From: Gemmatimonas aurantiaca
GTDB lineage: Bacteria > Gemmatimonadota > Gemmatimonadetes > Gemmatimonadales > Gemmatimonadaceae
Direction: 5' to 3'
Assembly: GCF_037190085.1 (NCBI RefSeq)
Contig: NZ_JBBCJO010000015.1
Location: 1 to 64,000, forward strand
Length of the DNA: 64,000 nucleotides
The notes beneath the pieces are model-generated. The model did not search any database and was not told the DNA's origin. It saw only the letters and a list, made by a program, of their open reading frames with translations. Below, in pieces: positions 44,013 through 53,488 of the stretch; positions within the stretch are counted from its first letter, which is position 1, and each line of letters opens with the position of its first letter. The translations under genes and the position numbers were made by a program.

Positions 44013-45065
44013 ATGATCGAGACGACTTCCGCCCACCCACGGCCTGTCCTGCCACTCCCCGCCACACTCGAAACCCTGCCCCGGCGGGTACTCGTCACGG
44101 GTGGTGCGGGATTCATCGGCAGCGCGCTCGTCTGGGCGCTCAATCAGCAGGGCGTGGACCGCATCGTGGTCGCCGACCGCCTCGGCCAGGACGAGAAGTG
44201 GCGCAACCTCGTGCCGCTGCGCTTCGAGGACTATCTCGAAGCCGACGATCTCTTTGCCCGACTCGGGTCGGGGGCCCTGGGCGATTTTGATCTCGTGCTG
44301 CATCTGGGCGCCTGCTCCGCCACCACCGAACTCGATGCGACGTATCTCGCCCGCAACAACTTCGAGTTCACCAAACATCTCGCGCACTGGGCCCTCGCCC
44401 ACGGTGCGCGGTTCGTGTATGCCTCCAGCGCCGCCACGTACGGCGATGGCGCGCACGGCATGGACGACACCGACAATGCGCCGGCCGCGCTCACCCGCCT
44501 GCGGCCGCTCAATGCGTACGGCTACTCGAAACATCTCTTCGATCAGTACGCCGCCCAGGCCGGCATCCTGCGGCAACTCGTGGGCCTCAAGTATTTCAAC
44601 GTGTACGGTCCCAACGAAGCACACAAAGGCGAGATGCGCTCGCTCGTGCACAAGGCGTTCGGACAGATCCTCGAGACCGGCAGCGTGCGACTGTTCCGCT
44701 CTCACCGTCCCGACTACAGGGACGGCGAACAGCAACGCGATTTCCTGTACGTGAAGGACGCCGTGGCCATGACACTGTATCTGGCCATGGCGCCGGCGGC
44801 GGGTGGCCTCTACAACATCGGCAGCGGTCATGCGCACTCCTGGCTCGAACTCACCGGCGCGCTGTTTGCCGCCCTGGGACGCGACCCGCGCATCGAGTTC
44901 ATCGATATCCCCGAGTCCATCCGCGCGAAGTACCAGTACCACACGAAGGCCGCCATCGCGAAGCTGCGCGCCGCCGGATACGGCGCGCCCGTGACGCCGC
45001 TGGCCGATGCCGTGAAAGACTACGTGCAGAACTATCTCACCGGCGACCGCCGTCTCGGTGACTGA
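44013..45065 (+). CDS. hldD: ADP-L-glycero-D-manno-heptose 6-epimerase
   Basis: 350 residues. Extended-SDR epimerase that makes the heptose nucleotide for the LPS inner core. The NADP-binding motif VLVTGGAGFIGSALV sits near residue 26-40, the catalytic Tyr/Lys in AYGYSKHLFDQ near 168-177. LKYFNVYGPNEAHKGEMRS and DGEQQRDFLYVKDAV are HldD hallmarks. The first ~24 residues are an extra N-terminal extension relative to E. coli HldD. It confirms an LPS outer membrane. The ABC transporter gene begins inside its 3' end with a GTG overlap of eight bases. Confidence 0.93.
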   Translation: MIETTSAHPRPVLPLPATLETLPRRVLVTGGAGFIGSALVWALNQQGVDRIVVADRLGQDEKWRNLVPLRFEDYLEADDLFARLGSGALGDFDLVLHLGACSATTELDATYLARNNFEFTKHLAHWALAHGARFVYASSAATYGDGAHGMDDTDNAPAALTRLRPLNAYGYSKHLFDQYAAQAGILRQLVGLKYFNVYGPNEAHKGEMRSLVHKAFGQILETGSVRLFRSHRPDYRDGEQQRDFLYVKDAVAMTLYLAMAPAAGGLYNIGSGHAHSWLELTGALFAALGRDPRIEFIDIPESIRAKYQYHTKAAIAKLRAAGYGAPVTPLADAVKDYVQNYLTGDRRLGD

Positions 45066-46626
45066 TCTGCCGGGGCGGCTTTCGCGATGGTTCCTCGGGC
45101 TGTGTGTGCCGTGCATGCTTTGCATGCTGTGCGTGTTGTCCCTGCTGACGGCCTGCAGCGCGCCATCGGACGGCCCGGCAGGGGTGCTGCGCTGGGGCGG
45201 CGACGCGGAGGGTGGTGCTCCCTTCGTCGAAGCCGACCCGTCCAACCCGGCCCTCGTGCGCGGCTTCGATGTGGAGATCGCGACGATGATGGCCGAGGGC
45301 ATGGGTCGCCGCCCGCAGTTCGTGCAGGTGAGCTGGGCGTCGATCGAACAGTCGGTGGCGCGCGGCGACTTCGACGTGGGCATGTCGGGACTCGAGGATC
45401 GCGCCGAATTGCGCGAACGGCTGGCGGTGAGTCTGCCCTACTTCGAGTTCCGCGAAGTGCTCGCCGTCAGACCGGCCGACACGACGCGGTTCCGCACCCT
45501 GGCCGATCTCGCGCGCCGACGTGTGGCCACGCTCGGGTCCACGCAGGCCTACGCGCTGCTGCTCGATGCCCAACGTGCGCACGGCGTGATCCCCGTGTCC
45601 TACGACGACGACGTCCATCCGTACGAGGATCTGGTGGCCGGCCGCGTCGACGCGGTGCTGCTGGATCACGTGATCGCCGAGCGCGCCCTGCGGCGCACAG
45701 CGGGGTTTGTCGTCCTCGCCACCCCCATCACGACCGGCCACTACGTCGCCGTCTTCGCACCGCAGCGGCGCGCCCTGCGCGATTCGGCGGATGCGGTCCT
45801 GCGGGCACGCATCATCGATGGATCGCTCGAAGCGGTCTTCCGTCGCTGGGGAGTGTGGGACGAGGCCCAGGCCCGGTATCAGCAGCGGCTCATCGCGCAG
45901 TTCCGTGCGATGGGCGGCGACGGGACGACCGCGGTATTGCCGGACATGGCGTCGCCGACCGTGACATCGCCGACCGCGGCATCACCACGGGTGAATACAC
46001 CCGGCGCGTATCTGCCCGCGCTGCTGCGCGCGGCGGTGATCACCCTGGGCATCTCCGTGGCCGCGATGATGCTCGCGATGAGCCTCGGCGCGTTCATTGC
46101 CGCCGGACGGGTGTATGGCGGACCGCTCGCACGCGCGGCACTGACGGTGTACGTGGAAGTGGTGCGGGGCACGCCGGTGCTGCTGCAGCTCTTCGTGTTG
46201 TACTACGGTCTGAGCAGCGTGGTGCGTCTGCCGGCATTGTTCGCCGCCATCCTCGGCCTGGGCCTCAACTACGCCGCGTACGAATCGGAGATCTACCGGG
46301 CCGCCCTGCAGGCCATTCCGCGGGCACAACTCGAAGCCGCGCGCACCCTTGGACTCACGGAGTGGCAGATCCTCCGGCTGGTCCGTGGTCCCCAGGCCGT
46401 GCGTCTCGCCCTGGCGCCGATGACCAACGATTTTGTGGCGCTGCTCAAGGACTCGTCGCTGGTGTCGGTCATCACCGTGGTCGAACTCACCAAGCAGACC
46501 GCCATCTATGCCACGAACGTGGGCAGCTGGGTCATTCCCGGTCTGCTGTGTGGCGTCATCTATCTGCTGATGTCGCTGCCGCTTTCGCACCTCGCACGGC
46601 GACTCGAGTCGCGCTGGAGCGTGTGA
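45058..46626 (+). CDS. Amino-acid ABC transporter: fused substrate-binding and permease protein
   Basis: 522 residues. A lipoprotein-like leader with three Cys-containing repeats (CVPCMLCMLCVLSLLTAC) precedes a type-3 periplasmic binding domain (about 40-285, RGFDVEIATMMAEGM, DFDVGMSGLEDR). A low-complexity linker of three five-residue xxSPx repeats follows (297-311). Then comes a His/Glu/Gln-type permease domain (about 320-522) with the ATPase-contact EAA motif LEAARTLGLTEWQILRLV. GTG at 45058 overlaps hldD. The ATPase gene follows one base after the stop. Substrate presumably an amino acid; which one is not evident. Confidence 0.9.
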   Translation: MTDLPGRLSRWFLGLCVPCMLCMLCVLSLLTACSAPSDGPAGVLRWGGDAEGGAPFVEADPSNPALVRGFDVEIATMMAEGMGRRPQFVQVSWASIEQSVARGDFDVGMSGLEDRAELRERLAVSLPYFEFREVLAVRPADTTRFRTLADLARRRVATLGSTQAYALLLDAQRAHGVIPVSYDDDVHPYEDLVAGRVDAVLLDHVIAERALRRTAGFVVLATPITTGHYVAVFAPQRRALRDSADAVLRARIIDGSLEAVFRRWGVWDEAQARYQQRLIAQFRAMGGDGTTAVLPDMASPTVTSPTAASPRVNTPGAYLPALLRAAVITLGISVAAMMLAMSLGAFIAAGRVYGGPLARAALTVYVEVVRGTPVLLQLFVLYYGLSSVVRLPALFAAILGLGLNYAAYESEIYRAALQAIPRAQLEAARTLGLTEWQILRLVRGPQAVRLALAPMTNDFVALLKDSSLVSVITVVELTKQTAIYATNVGSWVIPGLLCGVIYLLMSLPLSHLARRLESRWSV

Positions 46627-46627
46627 C

Positions 46628-47404
46628 ATGTCCACGCACACGTCCACTCCCATGACCAGCGACCTGTCCGCTCCGGCGCTGCGTCTGGAACACCTGACGC
46701 TCACCCGTGACGGCCGCCCGGTGCTGCGTGGTGTCGATCTCACCGTGCCACGTGGTGAAGTGTGGGCGCTGATGGGCGTCTCGGGCGCCGGCAAGAGCAC
46801 GATCCTGCGCGCCGCGGTGGCGCTGGAGCCGTTCGACGGTGGACGCATCGTCGTGGACGATGTGACCTTGCATCCGGGGCGTATTCCTCCCGAGTCCCGG
46901 CTGCGCGCGCTGCGCCAGCGCATCGGCATGGTCTTTCAGCATCACGCACTCTTCGCGCATCTGACTGCGATGGAGAATGTCACGCTGGCGCCGGTACACA
47001 CCGGAACGGCTTCACCGGAGGCCGCGCGGGCAACGGCGCTGTCGCTGTTCGAATCGCTGGGGGTGGCCCATCGGGTGGATGCCTACCCGGCGCAGCTCTC
47101 CGGCGGCGAGGCGCAACGTGTGGCCATCGCCCGGGCGCTCGCCCTCGACCCGCAACTCCTGCTGATGGACGAACCCACCGCGGCGCTGGATCCGGCGCGA
47201 CGGGTCGCCCTCACCGAGACACTGCGTGCGCTGGCGCGCAGTGGACGCACGCTGCTCATCACCACCCACGACATCGCATTCGCCCGCACGGTGGCCGATC
47301 GTGTGGCCATCCTGTCCCATGGCGAAGTCGTGGAATGTGGCGATGCGCGCGCAGTGCTGGACGCCCCGCAACACGACGCCACCCGGGCGCTGCTGCGCGA
47401 CTGA
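46628..47404 (+). CDS. Amino-acid ABC transporter ATP-binding protein (GlnQ-like)
   Basis: 258 residues. Walker A GVSGAGKST, Q-loop VFQHHALFAHLTAMENV, signature LSGGEAQRVAIARAL, Walker B LLLMDEPTAALD and switch His TTHDIAF are all intact. The first ~20 residues are an extra N-terminal tail. It is encoded immediately after the fused binding-protein/permease, so the two should form a complete importer. The 76-bp gap to the convergent glgA gene contains a 14-bp direct repeat (ACGGACGCCGG-type) and a weak CCGTC/GACGG hairpin. Confidence 0.94.
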   Translation: MSTHTSTPMTSDLSAPALRLEHLTLTRDGRPVLRGVDLTVPRGEVWALMGVSGAGKSTILRAAVALEPFDGGRIVVDDVTLHPGRIPPESRLRALRQRIGMVFQHHALFAHLTAMENVTLAPVHTGTASPEAARATALSLFESLGVAHRVDAYPAQLSGGEAQRVAIARALALDPQLLLMDEPTAALDPARRVALTETLRALARSGRTLLITTHDIAFARTVADRVAILSHGEVVECGDARAVLDAPQHDATRALLRD

Positions 47405-47480
47405 CCCGTCGGCGAGACGGATCCAAGCCGGAACGAGGCGGGAACGACGGACGGACGCCGGCCGACGGACGCCGGGTGTG

Positions 47481-48914
47481 TCAGCCGCTCCTGGCCCAGT
47501 GATACACCCCGCCATAGTGCTTCGCGGCGGTGGCCCAGGAGTGATCTTCCTTCATCCCCCGTTCGCGCAGGATCCGCCACCCTTCGGCTTCCCGATACGA
47601 CGTCAGCGCGCGACGGATCGCATCGATGAAATGTCCGGCGTCATACGGATGGAACCGGAATCCGTTGCCTTCCCATCCTTCACGCACCGTGTCGGCCAGA
47701 CCACCCGTGGCACGCACCACCGGCACGCTGCCGTACCGCAAGGCGATGAGTTGCCCCAGACCGCAGGGCTCGAATCGCGACGGCATGAGAAACGCATCGC
47801 TGCCCGCATAGACCTGCTGTGCCAGTGCGGCATCGAAGCCCACGTGCACCGCCACCCGCGTGGGATGATGATGCGCCAGCCGCTGAAAGGCTTCCTGCAG
47901 ATACGGCTGACCGGAACCCAGCAGCACGAGCTGCGCATCGGTTTCCTGCAGCAGCCAGGGCATCACCACGTGCAGCAGATCGAATCCCTTCTGCTCCACC
48001 AGCCGTGACACCACACCCAGCAGGGGACGCGACGCTTCGACGGGCAATCCCATGCGGGTCTGCAGCGCCGCCTTGCACGCCGCTTTGCCGCTCATGTCGT
48101 CCACATGGTAGGGCGCGGCGATGTGGGCGTCGGTGGCCGGATCGAAACGCTGCGTGTCGATGCCGTTCAGAATGCCCGCCACCCGATCCTGCCGGCGCCG
48201 CAACAACCCATCGAGCCGCTCGCCATACTCGGGTGTCATGATCTCGCGGGCATACGTGGGACTCACCGTCGTCACCACGTCGGCATACAAAATGCCGCGC
48301 GCCATGAAGTTGAACGAATGCGCGATGCCGGCCCCCATCCCGTTTTCGACCAGGCCGCCCTCGCTCAGCCCCGCGACGGCCAGCACGTCGGGGTGCACCT
48401 GTCCCTGATAGGCGAGGTTGTGGATGGTGAAGACCGTCGCGATGTGGCCGAACGTGTACGCGTAATACGTCTTCAGGTAGTTGATGACGAGCGCCGCGTG
48501 CCAGTCGTGACAGTGCACGATATCGGGTTGCCACCCCTCCACTTCCCGCAGATGCTGCATGGAGGCCAGCACACCGCGCGCGAACAGAATGAACCGGCGA
48601 TGATCGTCGGATTCACCGTAGATCACGCCGCGTTCGAAGGCCGCCGGAATGTCGAGCAGGTATGTGGGCACCGCGTCCTCGCGCGCCCGCAGCAGTCGCA
48701 ACTCCTCGGCCCGTTCCCCGATCGGCAGGAACGTGGCGGCGATGGGCCCATCCACCGGCACCCGGCGTTCCCGCAACTCCCGGTAGCGCGGCATCATGAC
48801 CCGCACATCGTGTCCGGCATCCCGCAGGGCGGCGGGCAGGGCACCGGCAACATCGGCCAATCCGCCCGTCTTGACGTAGGGCGTGGCTTCGGCGGCGACG
48901 AAGAGGACATTCAT
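47481..48914 (-). CDS. glgA: Glycogen synthase (ADP-glucose starch synthase, GT5)
   Basis: 477 residues, the usual bacterial GlgA length. The ADP-glucose-binding N-terminal motif KTGGLADVAGALP (near residues 15-27) and the C-terminal SRLVEQKGFDLL and PSRFEPCGLGQL (with the Glu nucleotide contact) define the family. It transfers glucose from ADP-glucose to growing glycogen. It diverges from glgC with 44 bp between starts, so one regulatory region serves both. Confidence 0.96.
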   Translation of the reverse strand: MNVLFVAAEATPYVKTGGLADVAGALPAALRDAGHDVRVMMPRYRELRERRVPVDGPIAATFLPIGERAEELRLLRAREDAVPTYLLDIPAAFERGVIYGESDDHRRFILFARGVLASMQHLREVEGWQPDIVHCHDWHAALVINYLKTYYAYTFGHIATVFTIHNLAYQGQVHPDVLAVAGLSEGGLVENGMGAGIAHSFNFMARGILYADVVTTVSPTYAREIMTPEYGERLDGLLRRRQDRVAGILNGIDTQRFDPATDAHIAAPYHVDDMSGKAACKAALQTRMGLPVEASRPLLGVVSRLVEQKGFDLLHVVMPWLLQETDAQLVLLGSGQPYLQEAFQRLAHHHPTRVAVHVGFDAALAQQVYAGSDAFLMPSRFEPCGLGQLIALRYGSVPVVRATGGLADTVREGWEGNGFRFHPYDAGHFIDAIRRALTSYREAEGWRILRERGMKEDHSWATAAKHYGGVYHWARSG

Positions 48915-48958
48915 ACCAGTACCTTACGCCCTGCACGCCCGCGACGCAAAATGCGGAC

Positions 48959-50215
48959 ATGACCCCGTCCAATCGCGGAACACTGGCCCGCACGGCCATG
49001 GCGTACGTGCTCGCCGGCGGGCGCGGATCCCGCCTCCATGAACTCACCGATCCCCGCGCCAAGCCCGCGGTGTATTTCGGCGGCAAGACGCGCATCATCG
49101 ACTTCGCGCTCTCGAACGCCATCAACTCCGGCATCCGCCGCATCGGCGTGGCCACGCAATACAAGGCGCACAGTCTGATCCGGCATCTGCAGCGCGGATG
49201 GAACTTCATGCGCCCCGAGCGCAACGAGAGTTTCGACATCCTGCCGGCGAGCCAGCGCGTCAGCGAAACGCAGTGGTACGACGGCACGGCCGACGCAGTC
49301 TATCAGAATCTGGACATCATCGCCGACTACGCGCCGGAATACATGGTCATCCTGGCGGGCGATCATGTCTACAAGATGGACTACGAGCTCATGCTGCAGC
49401 AGCACGTCAACCAGCGGGCCGACGTCACGGTGGGCGTGCTGGAAGTGCCGCGAAAGGAAGCGTCGGGGTTCGGCGTGATGCATGTGGACGGGGACGATCG
49501 CATCATCACGTTCCTGGAGAAGCCGGAGGATCCGCCGGGCATCCCCGGTCGCCCCGATCTCGCGCTGGCCAGCATGGGGATCTACGTCTTCAAGACGACG
49601 TATCTCATCGAATTGCTGCGCGCCGACGCCGCCGATCCGCACTCCAGCCACGACTTCGGCAAGGATCTGATCCCCGGCGTGGTGCGCAACGGCAAGGCCA
49701 TCGCCCACCGCTTCAGCACCTCCTGCATACGCTCGCCGGATGAGCCGCGGGCCTACTGGCGCGATGTCGGCACGATCGATGCGTATTGGGAAGCCAACGT
49801 GGATCTCACCACGGTCACGCCCGAGCTCGATCTGTTCGACAAGGACTGGCCGATCTGGACCTATTCGGAGCTGACTCCGCCGGCCAAGTTCGTGCACAAC
49901 GAGGAAGGCCGCCGGGGCCACGCCCTGAACTCCCTGGTGTCGGGCGGGTGTATCATCTCGGGGTCCTATCTGCACAAGTCGTTGCTGTTCACCGGGGTCC
50001 GGGTGCACTCCTATTCCCACCTGGAGGGCGCGGTGGTCCAGCCCTACGTGGACGTCGGGCGCGGTGCCCGGCTGCGTAACGTCGTGGTGGATCGCGGGGT
50101 ACGAATACCAGCCGGGCTGGTCGTCGGAGAAAATGCCGAACTCGACGCCAGACGGTTCCGTCGTACCAGCCGGGGGACGGTGCTGATCACCCAGCCGATG
50201 ATCGATCGGCTCTGA
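48959..50215 (+). CDS. glgC: Glucose-1-phosphate adenylyltransferase
   Basis: 418 residues. N-terminal nucleotidyltransferase motif YVLAGGRGSRLHELT with the catalytic and allosteric-site residues (PAVYFGGKTRIIDFALSN), VILAGDHVYKMDY with the metal-binding Asp, SGFGVMHVD, and C-terminal left-handed beta-helix repeats (GCIISGSYLHKSLLFTGVRV). Makes ADP-glucose for GlgA. A small lipoprotein gene follows 22 bp after. Confidence 0.95.
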   Translation: MTPSNRGTLARTAMAYVLAGGRGSRLHELTDPRAKPAVYFGGKTRIIDFALSNAINSGIRRIGVATQYKAHSLIRHLQRGWNFMRPERNESFDILPASQRVSETQWYDGTADAVYQNLDIIADYAPEYMVILAGDHVYKMDYELMLQQHVNQRADVTVGVLEVPRKEASGFGVMHVDGDDRIITFLEKPEDPPGIPGRPDLALASMGIYVFKTTYLIELLRADAADPHSSHDFGKDLIPGVVRNGKAIAHRFSTSCIRSPDEPRAYWRDVGTIDAYWEANVDLTTVTPELDLFDKDWPIWTYSELTPPAKFVHNEEGRRGHALNSLVSGGCIISGSYLHKSLLFTGVRVHSYSHLEGAVVQPYVDVGRGARLRNVVVDRGVRIPAGLVVGENAELDARRFRRTSRGTVLITQPMIDRL

Positions 50216-50237
50216 GGAACGTCCGAGGACACAAACC

Positions 50238-50654
50238 ATGTCTGTCACATTGTCTGCCCGCCGTACCCTGCTGGCGCTCGCCGTCGTGGCTGGAGCGCTG
50301 GGGCTTTCGAGTTGCCGCAAGGGCGCCCCGCCGAGCGGCGGGGAGATGGGTTCCATCGTCCTGGTCAACAACCGGGGCTATTACGATGTGAACATCTATG
50401 CCATTCGCTCCGTGGGCGTGAACGGCCGGCGACTGGCCACGGTGCAGGGTGGATCCACCGCCACCCTGCGCGTCCGGGAGATGGACCAGCAGCCGGGCGG
50501 CGGTGTCATGCTCAACCTGCGGGCGATCGGAGCACGGGCCACCTGGACCACGCCGCTGCTGAATATCGGCTTCGGGTCCGTGGGGCGGCTGGACATCATG
50601 TCCAGCAGCGGCGGCGATCTCAGTCAGAGCATGTTCTATCTGTCCACGCAGTAA
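50238..50654 (+). CDS. Small lipoprotein of unknown function
   Basis: 138 residues. Lipoprotein leader ALAVVAGALGLSSC (Cys followed by RKGAPPSGG) and a beta-rich mature part (SIVLVNNRGYYDVNIYAIRS, GSTATLRVREM) that resembles a small immunoglobulin-like or cupin-like sandwich. I do not recognise the family. Probably cotranscribed with glgC, but a role in glycogen metabolism is not implied because it is exported. Confidence 0.72.
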   Translation: MSVTLSARRTLLALAVVAGALGLSSCRKGAPPSGGEMGSIVLVNNRGYYDVNIYAIRSVGVNGRRLATVQGGSTATLRVREMDQQPGGGVMLNLRAIGARATWTTPLLNIGFGSVGRLDIMSSSGGDLSQSMFYLSTQ

Positions 50655-50694
50655 CCGCCATCGTCACGCGGCAACACCGGGCAGGGCCCACCGC

Positions 50695-51624
50695 TCACCG
50701 ACGCCCCCACTGCGCGGTGATGGCCTGACCGATCCGCCCGATCACCGCATTCCCGTCCGCATCCACCCAGTAGCGGGTATCGACGTTCTCCTTGGTCATC
50801 ACACAAGCCACGATGCGCGCCGGCAGATACAGGATGCCACAATCCGTGCGCGCGGCATCCACATCGCCGGTTTTGTGCGCGGCCCGCACGCCATAGTTGA
50901 AGCGCAGCAGTTTGGAATCGTCGGCGTTCTGGGCGAGGATGGTGAGCATGGTGGAGTCGGCCGCCGGACTCACCGCCTTGCCCTGCGCCATCAGCGTGAA
51001 GAGCTGCGCCATCTCGTTGGGTGTGGTCACTCCGAGTCCGTATTTGGCCGAACTGTCGGGCGCGACGGTGGCGATACGCGTCATCGATCCGGAATGCACC
51101 TTGGTGTGTGGCAGGCCGAGCGCTTCCATCTTCTGCCACACGCGTCGGATCTTGATCCGGTCGAGCACGAGATTGGTGGCCGTGTTGTCGCTCAGCGTAC
51201 TCATGAGCCAGGCCACGTCCCACAGACGCAGCGTGAGCGGTGTGCGCAGGAACTGCAGTTGCCCCGCCCCACCCACTTTGTCGATGTCCGTCAGTACGAT
51301 CGGATCGTCCAGCGTGAGCTGCTTCTGCTCCGCCAGATCGAACAACCCCACCAGGATCGGCACCTTGATGAGTGAGGCGGTCGTGAAGGTTTCGTCGCCG
51401 CGGCGCTCGAGGTGTTCACCGGTCTCGAGGTTGGTGATGCTGTAGCCCACCACGCCGCGATGCGCGTCGGCGAGACTGTCGATGGTACGGCGCAGCGCCG
51501 CGGGGGCATCTTTGCGCGTGCCGGCGATGGCACGCGGGGCCATGGATGAGCCGGTCGACTGCGCCGACATCATCGCCGGAAGACTCGCGGCGGCCCACAA
51601 CGCAAGAGCGGGGAGAAGTCGCAT
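50695..51624 (-). CDS. Class A beta-lactamase-like serine hydrolase without the Glu166 motif
   Basis: 309 residues, secreted (signal peptide ends near MMSAQ). The class A order is present: nucleophile motif SLIK (S84-K87), SDN (145-147) and KTG (251-253) with the expected spacing of about 106 residues between the last two. The omega-loop segment, where ExxLN with the general base Glu166 should sit, reads SMTRIATVAPDSSAKYG and has no Glu. The Cys-containing segments DCGILY and VACVM occur downstream. Either the deacylation step uses another residue or the protein is a non-lactamase hydrolase or penicillin-binding protein. Confidence 0.85.
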   Translation of the reverse strand: MRLLPALALWAAASLPAMMSAQSTGSSMAPRAIAGTRKDAPAALRRTIDSLADAHRGVVGYSITNLETGEHLERRGDETFTTASLIKVPILVGLFDLAEQKQLTLDDPIVLTDIDKVGGAGQLQFLRTPLTLRLWDVAWLMSTLSDNTATNLVLDRIKIRRVWQKMEALGLPHTKVHSGSMTRIATVAPDSSAKYGLGVTTPNEMAQLFTLMAQGKAVSPAADSTMLTILAQNADDSKLLRFNYGVRAAHKTGDVDAARTDCGILYLPARIVACVMTKENVDTRYWVDADGNAVIGRIGQAITAQWGRR

Positions 51625-51955
51625 GCCGGGAACATACCGTCTCCCTCAGCGCCTTGCTCCCCGTCTCGTGGACGCTCCCGCCCCTCCGCAGGATTGTCCG
51701 CCGGATACCCCTCTCCACGTGGACACCACGCAGGTATCCGGATCCCCGCACCCCCCACCAGCAGATCGCCCAAGGTCGATGCGCTTGCCTGTGCAGAGGA
51801 CACGTGTCGTGCACGCTTCCCTACGTCCGATATGCACGGGCCATCGGTGCATTCCCTGACACGCCTGTCGGGGGAATCTCGAATGCCGTGGATATCACCC
51901 GTCGATGCACATTGCACATTCCGTCTTCTGTCTTCCGTCACGCCGGAATCCCGTC
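51625..51955. promoter_or_regulatory. 331-bp divergent intergenic region with a dyad
   Basis: No convincing gene. CCGGATACC (51701-51709) and GGTATCCGG (51733-51741) form a perfect 9-bp dyad with a 23-bp spacer that itself contains the palindrome CCACGTGG. The region separates the leftward beta-lactamase-like gene and the rightward flavoprotein gene and presumably carries both promoters, but I cannot place -35/-10 boxes with confidence. Confidence 0.45.
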
Positions 51956-53413
51956 ATGTCCAGCACTTCTCTCGCAACGCGTCCGCAACTCATCCAGGGC
52001 GGTATGGGCATCGGCGTGTCCAACTGGCGACTGGCACGGGCCGTCTCCCGCGCGGGACATCTGGGCGTCATATCGGGCACGGTCATCGACACGGTGATGG
52101 TGCGTCGATTGCAGGACGGCGATCCCGGTGGGCATGTACGACGGGCACTGGCGCATTTCCCCATTCCCGCGATCGCGGAGGAGATGCTGCACCGGTACTT
52201 CCAGGTCAACGGCCGTGCGCCCGACGCGCCGTATCGCCTGTTACCCATGTATCGCCAGGTGGTCAGTCGCGCCCGGCAACGCGTGACGGTGGCCGCGGCG
52301 TTCGTGGAAACATGGCTGGCCCGTGAGGGGCACGATGGGCTCGTGGGCATGAACCTGCTCACGAAGGTGCAACTGCCGAATCTGCCCACGCTCTATGGCG
52401 CCATGCTCGCAGGGGTGTCCACCATCATCATGGGAGCGGGCATTCCCCGTGAGATTCCCGGCGCGCTCGATGCGCTCGCGGAACACCGGCCGGCCGCGCT
52501 GCGATTCGATCTCGAGGCGGCACCACGCGATGTCGTGGAGTGGATCACGTTCGATCCGGCCGATCTCTGGCTCGGTCATGGTGCGCCTCCGTCCGCGCTC
52601 ATGCGACCGTCGTTCTATCCGGTGGTCTCGGCGGTGTCACTGGCCGCGACCCTCGCCAGGAAGTCCACGGGACGTGTCGATGGGTTCGTGGTCGAAAGTC
52701 CCACGGCGGGGGGACACAACGCGCCGCCACGCGGGGAGATGCAGCTCGACGCCTCGGGACAACCGGTCTATGGCGAACGGGATCTGGTCGACTTCGCCCG
52801 CATGCAGGAACTCGGTCTGCCGTTCTGGATTGCCGGTGGCGCCGGCACGCCGGAGGGACTCGATCGTGCGCTCGCCCTGGGTGCCGCCGGTATCCAGGTG
52901 GGCACGCTGTTCGCCTTCTGCAACGAATCGGGGCTCGACCCCGCGGTGCGCACCTCCGTGCTCGACGCGATCCGGTGCGGCACCGCCAGCGTGTTTACCG
53001 ATCCCCTCGCATCGCCGACGGGATATCCCTTCAAGGTGATCCGCGGGGTGCCGGCGCTCGAGGCGACACGCACCCGCGTCTGCGATCTCGGTTATCTCCG
53101 CGTCGCCGTCCGTCAGGATGACGGCCGGGTGGTCTATCGTTGTGCCGCCGAACCGGTCGACGCCTACGTGGCCAAGGGCGGCAAAGCCGAAGACACCGAA
53201 GGACGCCGCTGCCTCTGCAACGGCCTGTTGTCCGATATCGGACTCGCCCAGCCCCGCGAGGAAGGCCCCGAACCGGCACTGGTGACCAGCGGAGACGATC
53301 TGCAGTCCGTCGCGATGCTGGCCGCGGAAGGCAATTACAGCGCCGACGATGTGATCGGATGGCTCACGCGGGCCACGGAGCGGCGGATCGAGGAACCGAT
53401 CGTGATGGCGTAG
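51956..53413 (+). CDS. Nitronate monooxygenase-type NAD(P)H-dependent flavin oxidoreductase
   Basis: 485 residues. The TIM-barrel flavoprotein family motif QLIQGGMGIGVSNWRLARAV at the N-terminus, TIIMGAGIPREIPGALDAL, the ESPTAGGHNAPPRGE loop (with the His), and the FMN-phosphate motif FWIAGGAGTPEGL and GAAGIQVGTLFAF are all present. The family oxidises nitronates or acts as enoyl reductase; the substrate is unclear. The length exceeds the usual ~350 because of a C-terminal extension with several Cys (EDTEGRRCLCNGL) that could hold a metal. ATG at 51956 starts the family N-terminus. Confidence 0.88.
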   Translation: MSSTSLATRPQLIQGGMGIGVSNWRLARAVSRAGHLGVISGTVIDTVMVRRLQDGDPGGHVRRALAHFPIPAIAEEMLHRYFQVNGRAPDAPYRLLPMYRQVVSRARQRVTVAAAFVETWLAREGHDGLVGMNLLTKVQLPNLPTLYGAMLAGVSTIIMGAGIPREIPGALDALAEHRPAALRFDLEAAPRDVVEWITFDPADLWLGHGAPPSALMRPSFYPVVSAVSLAATLARKSTGRVDGFVVESPTAGGHNAPPRGEMQLDASGQPVYGERDLVDFARMQELGLPFWIAGGAGTPEGLDRALALGAAGIQVGTLFAFCNESGLDPAVRTSVLDAIRCGTASVFTDPLASPTGYPFKVIRGVPALEATRTRVCDLGYLRVAVRQDDGRVVYRCAAEPVDAYVAKGGKAEDTEGRRCLCNGLLSDIGLAQPREEGPEPALVTSGDDLQSVAMLAAEGNYSADDVIGWLTRATERRIEEPIVMA

Positions 53414-53488
53414 AACCGGACGCAGGGACGATCAGGCGTCGTCAGCAACGGAAGAACCAATACCCGGAATTCGACGGTAGATTCCGGG

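Noticed and set aside
47405..47480. Direct repeat ACGGACGCCGG as a possible CRISPR or regulatory array
   Set aside because: Only two short tandem copies with no spacers of regular length.
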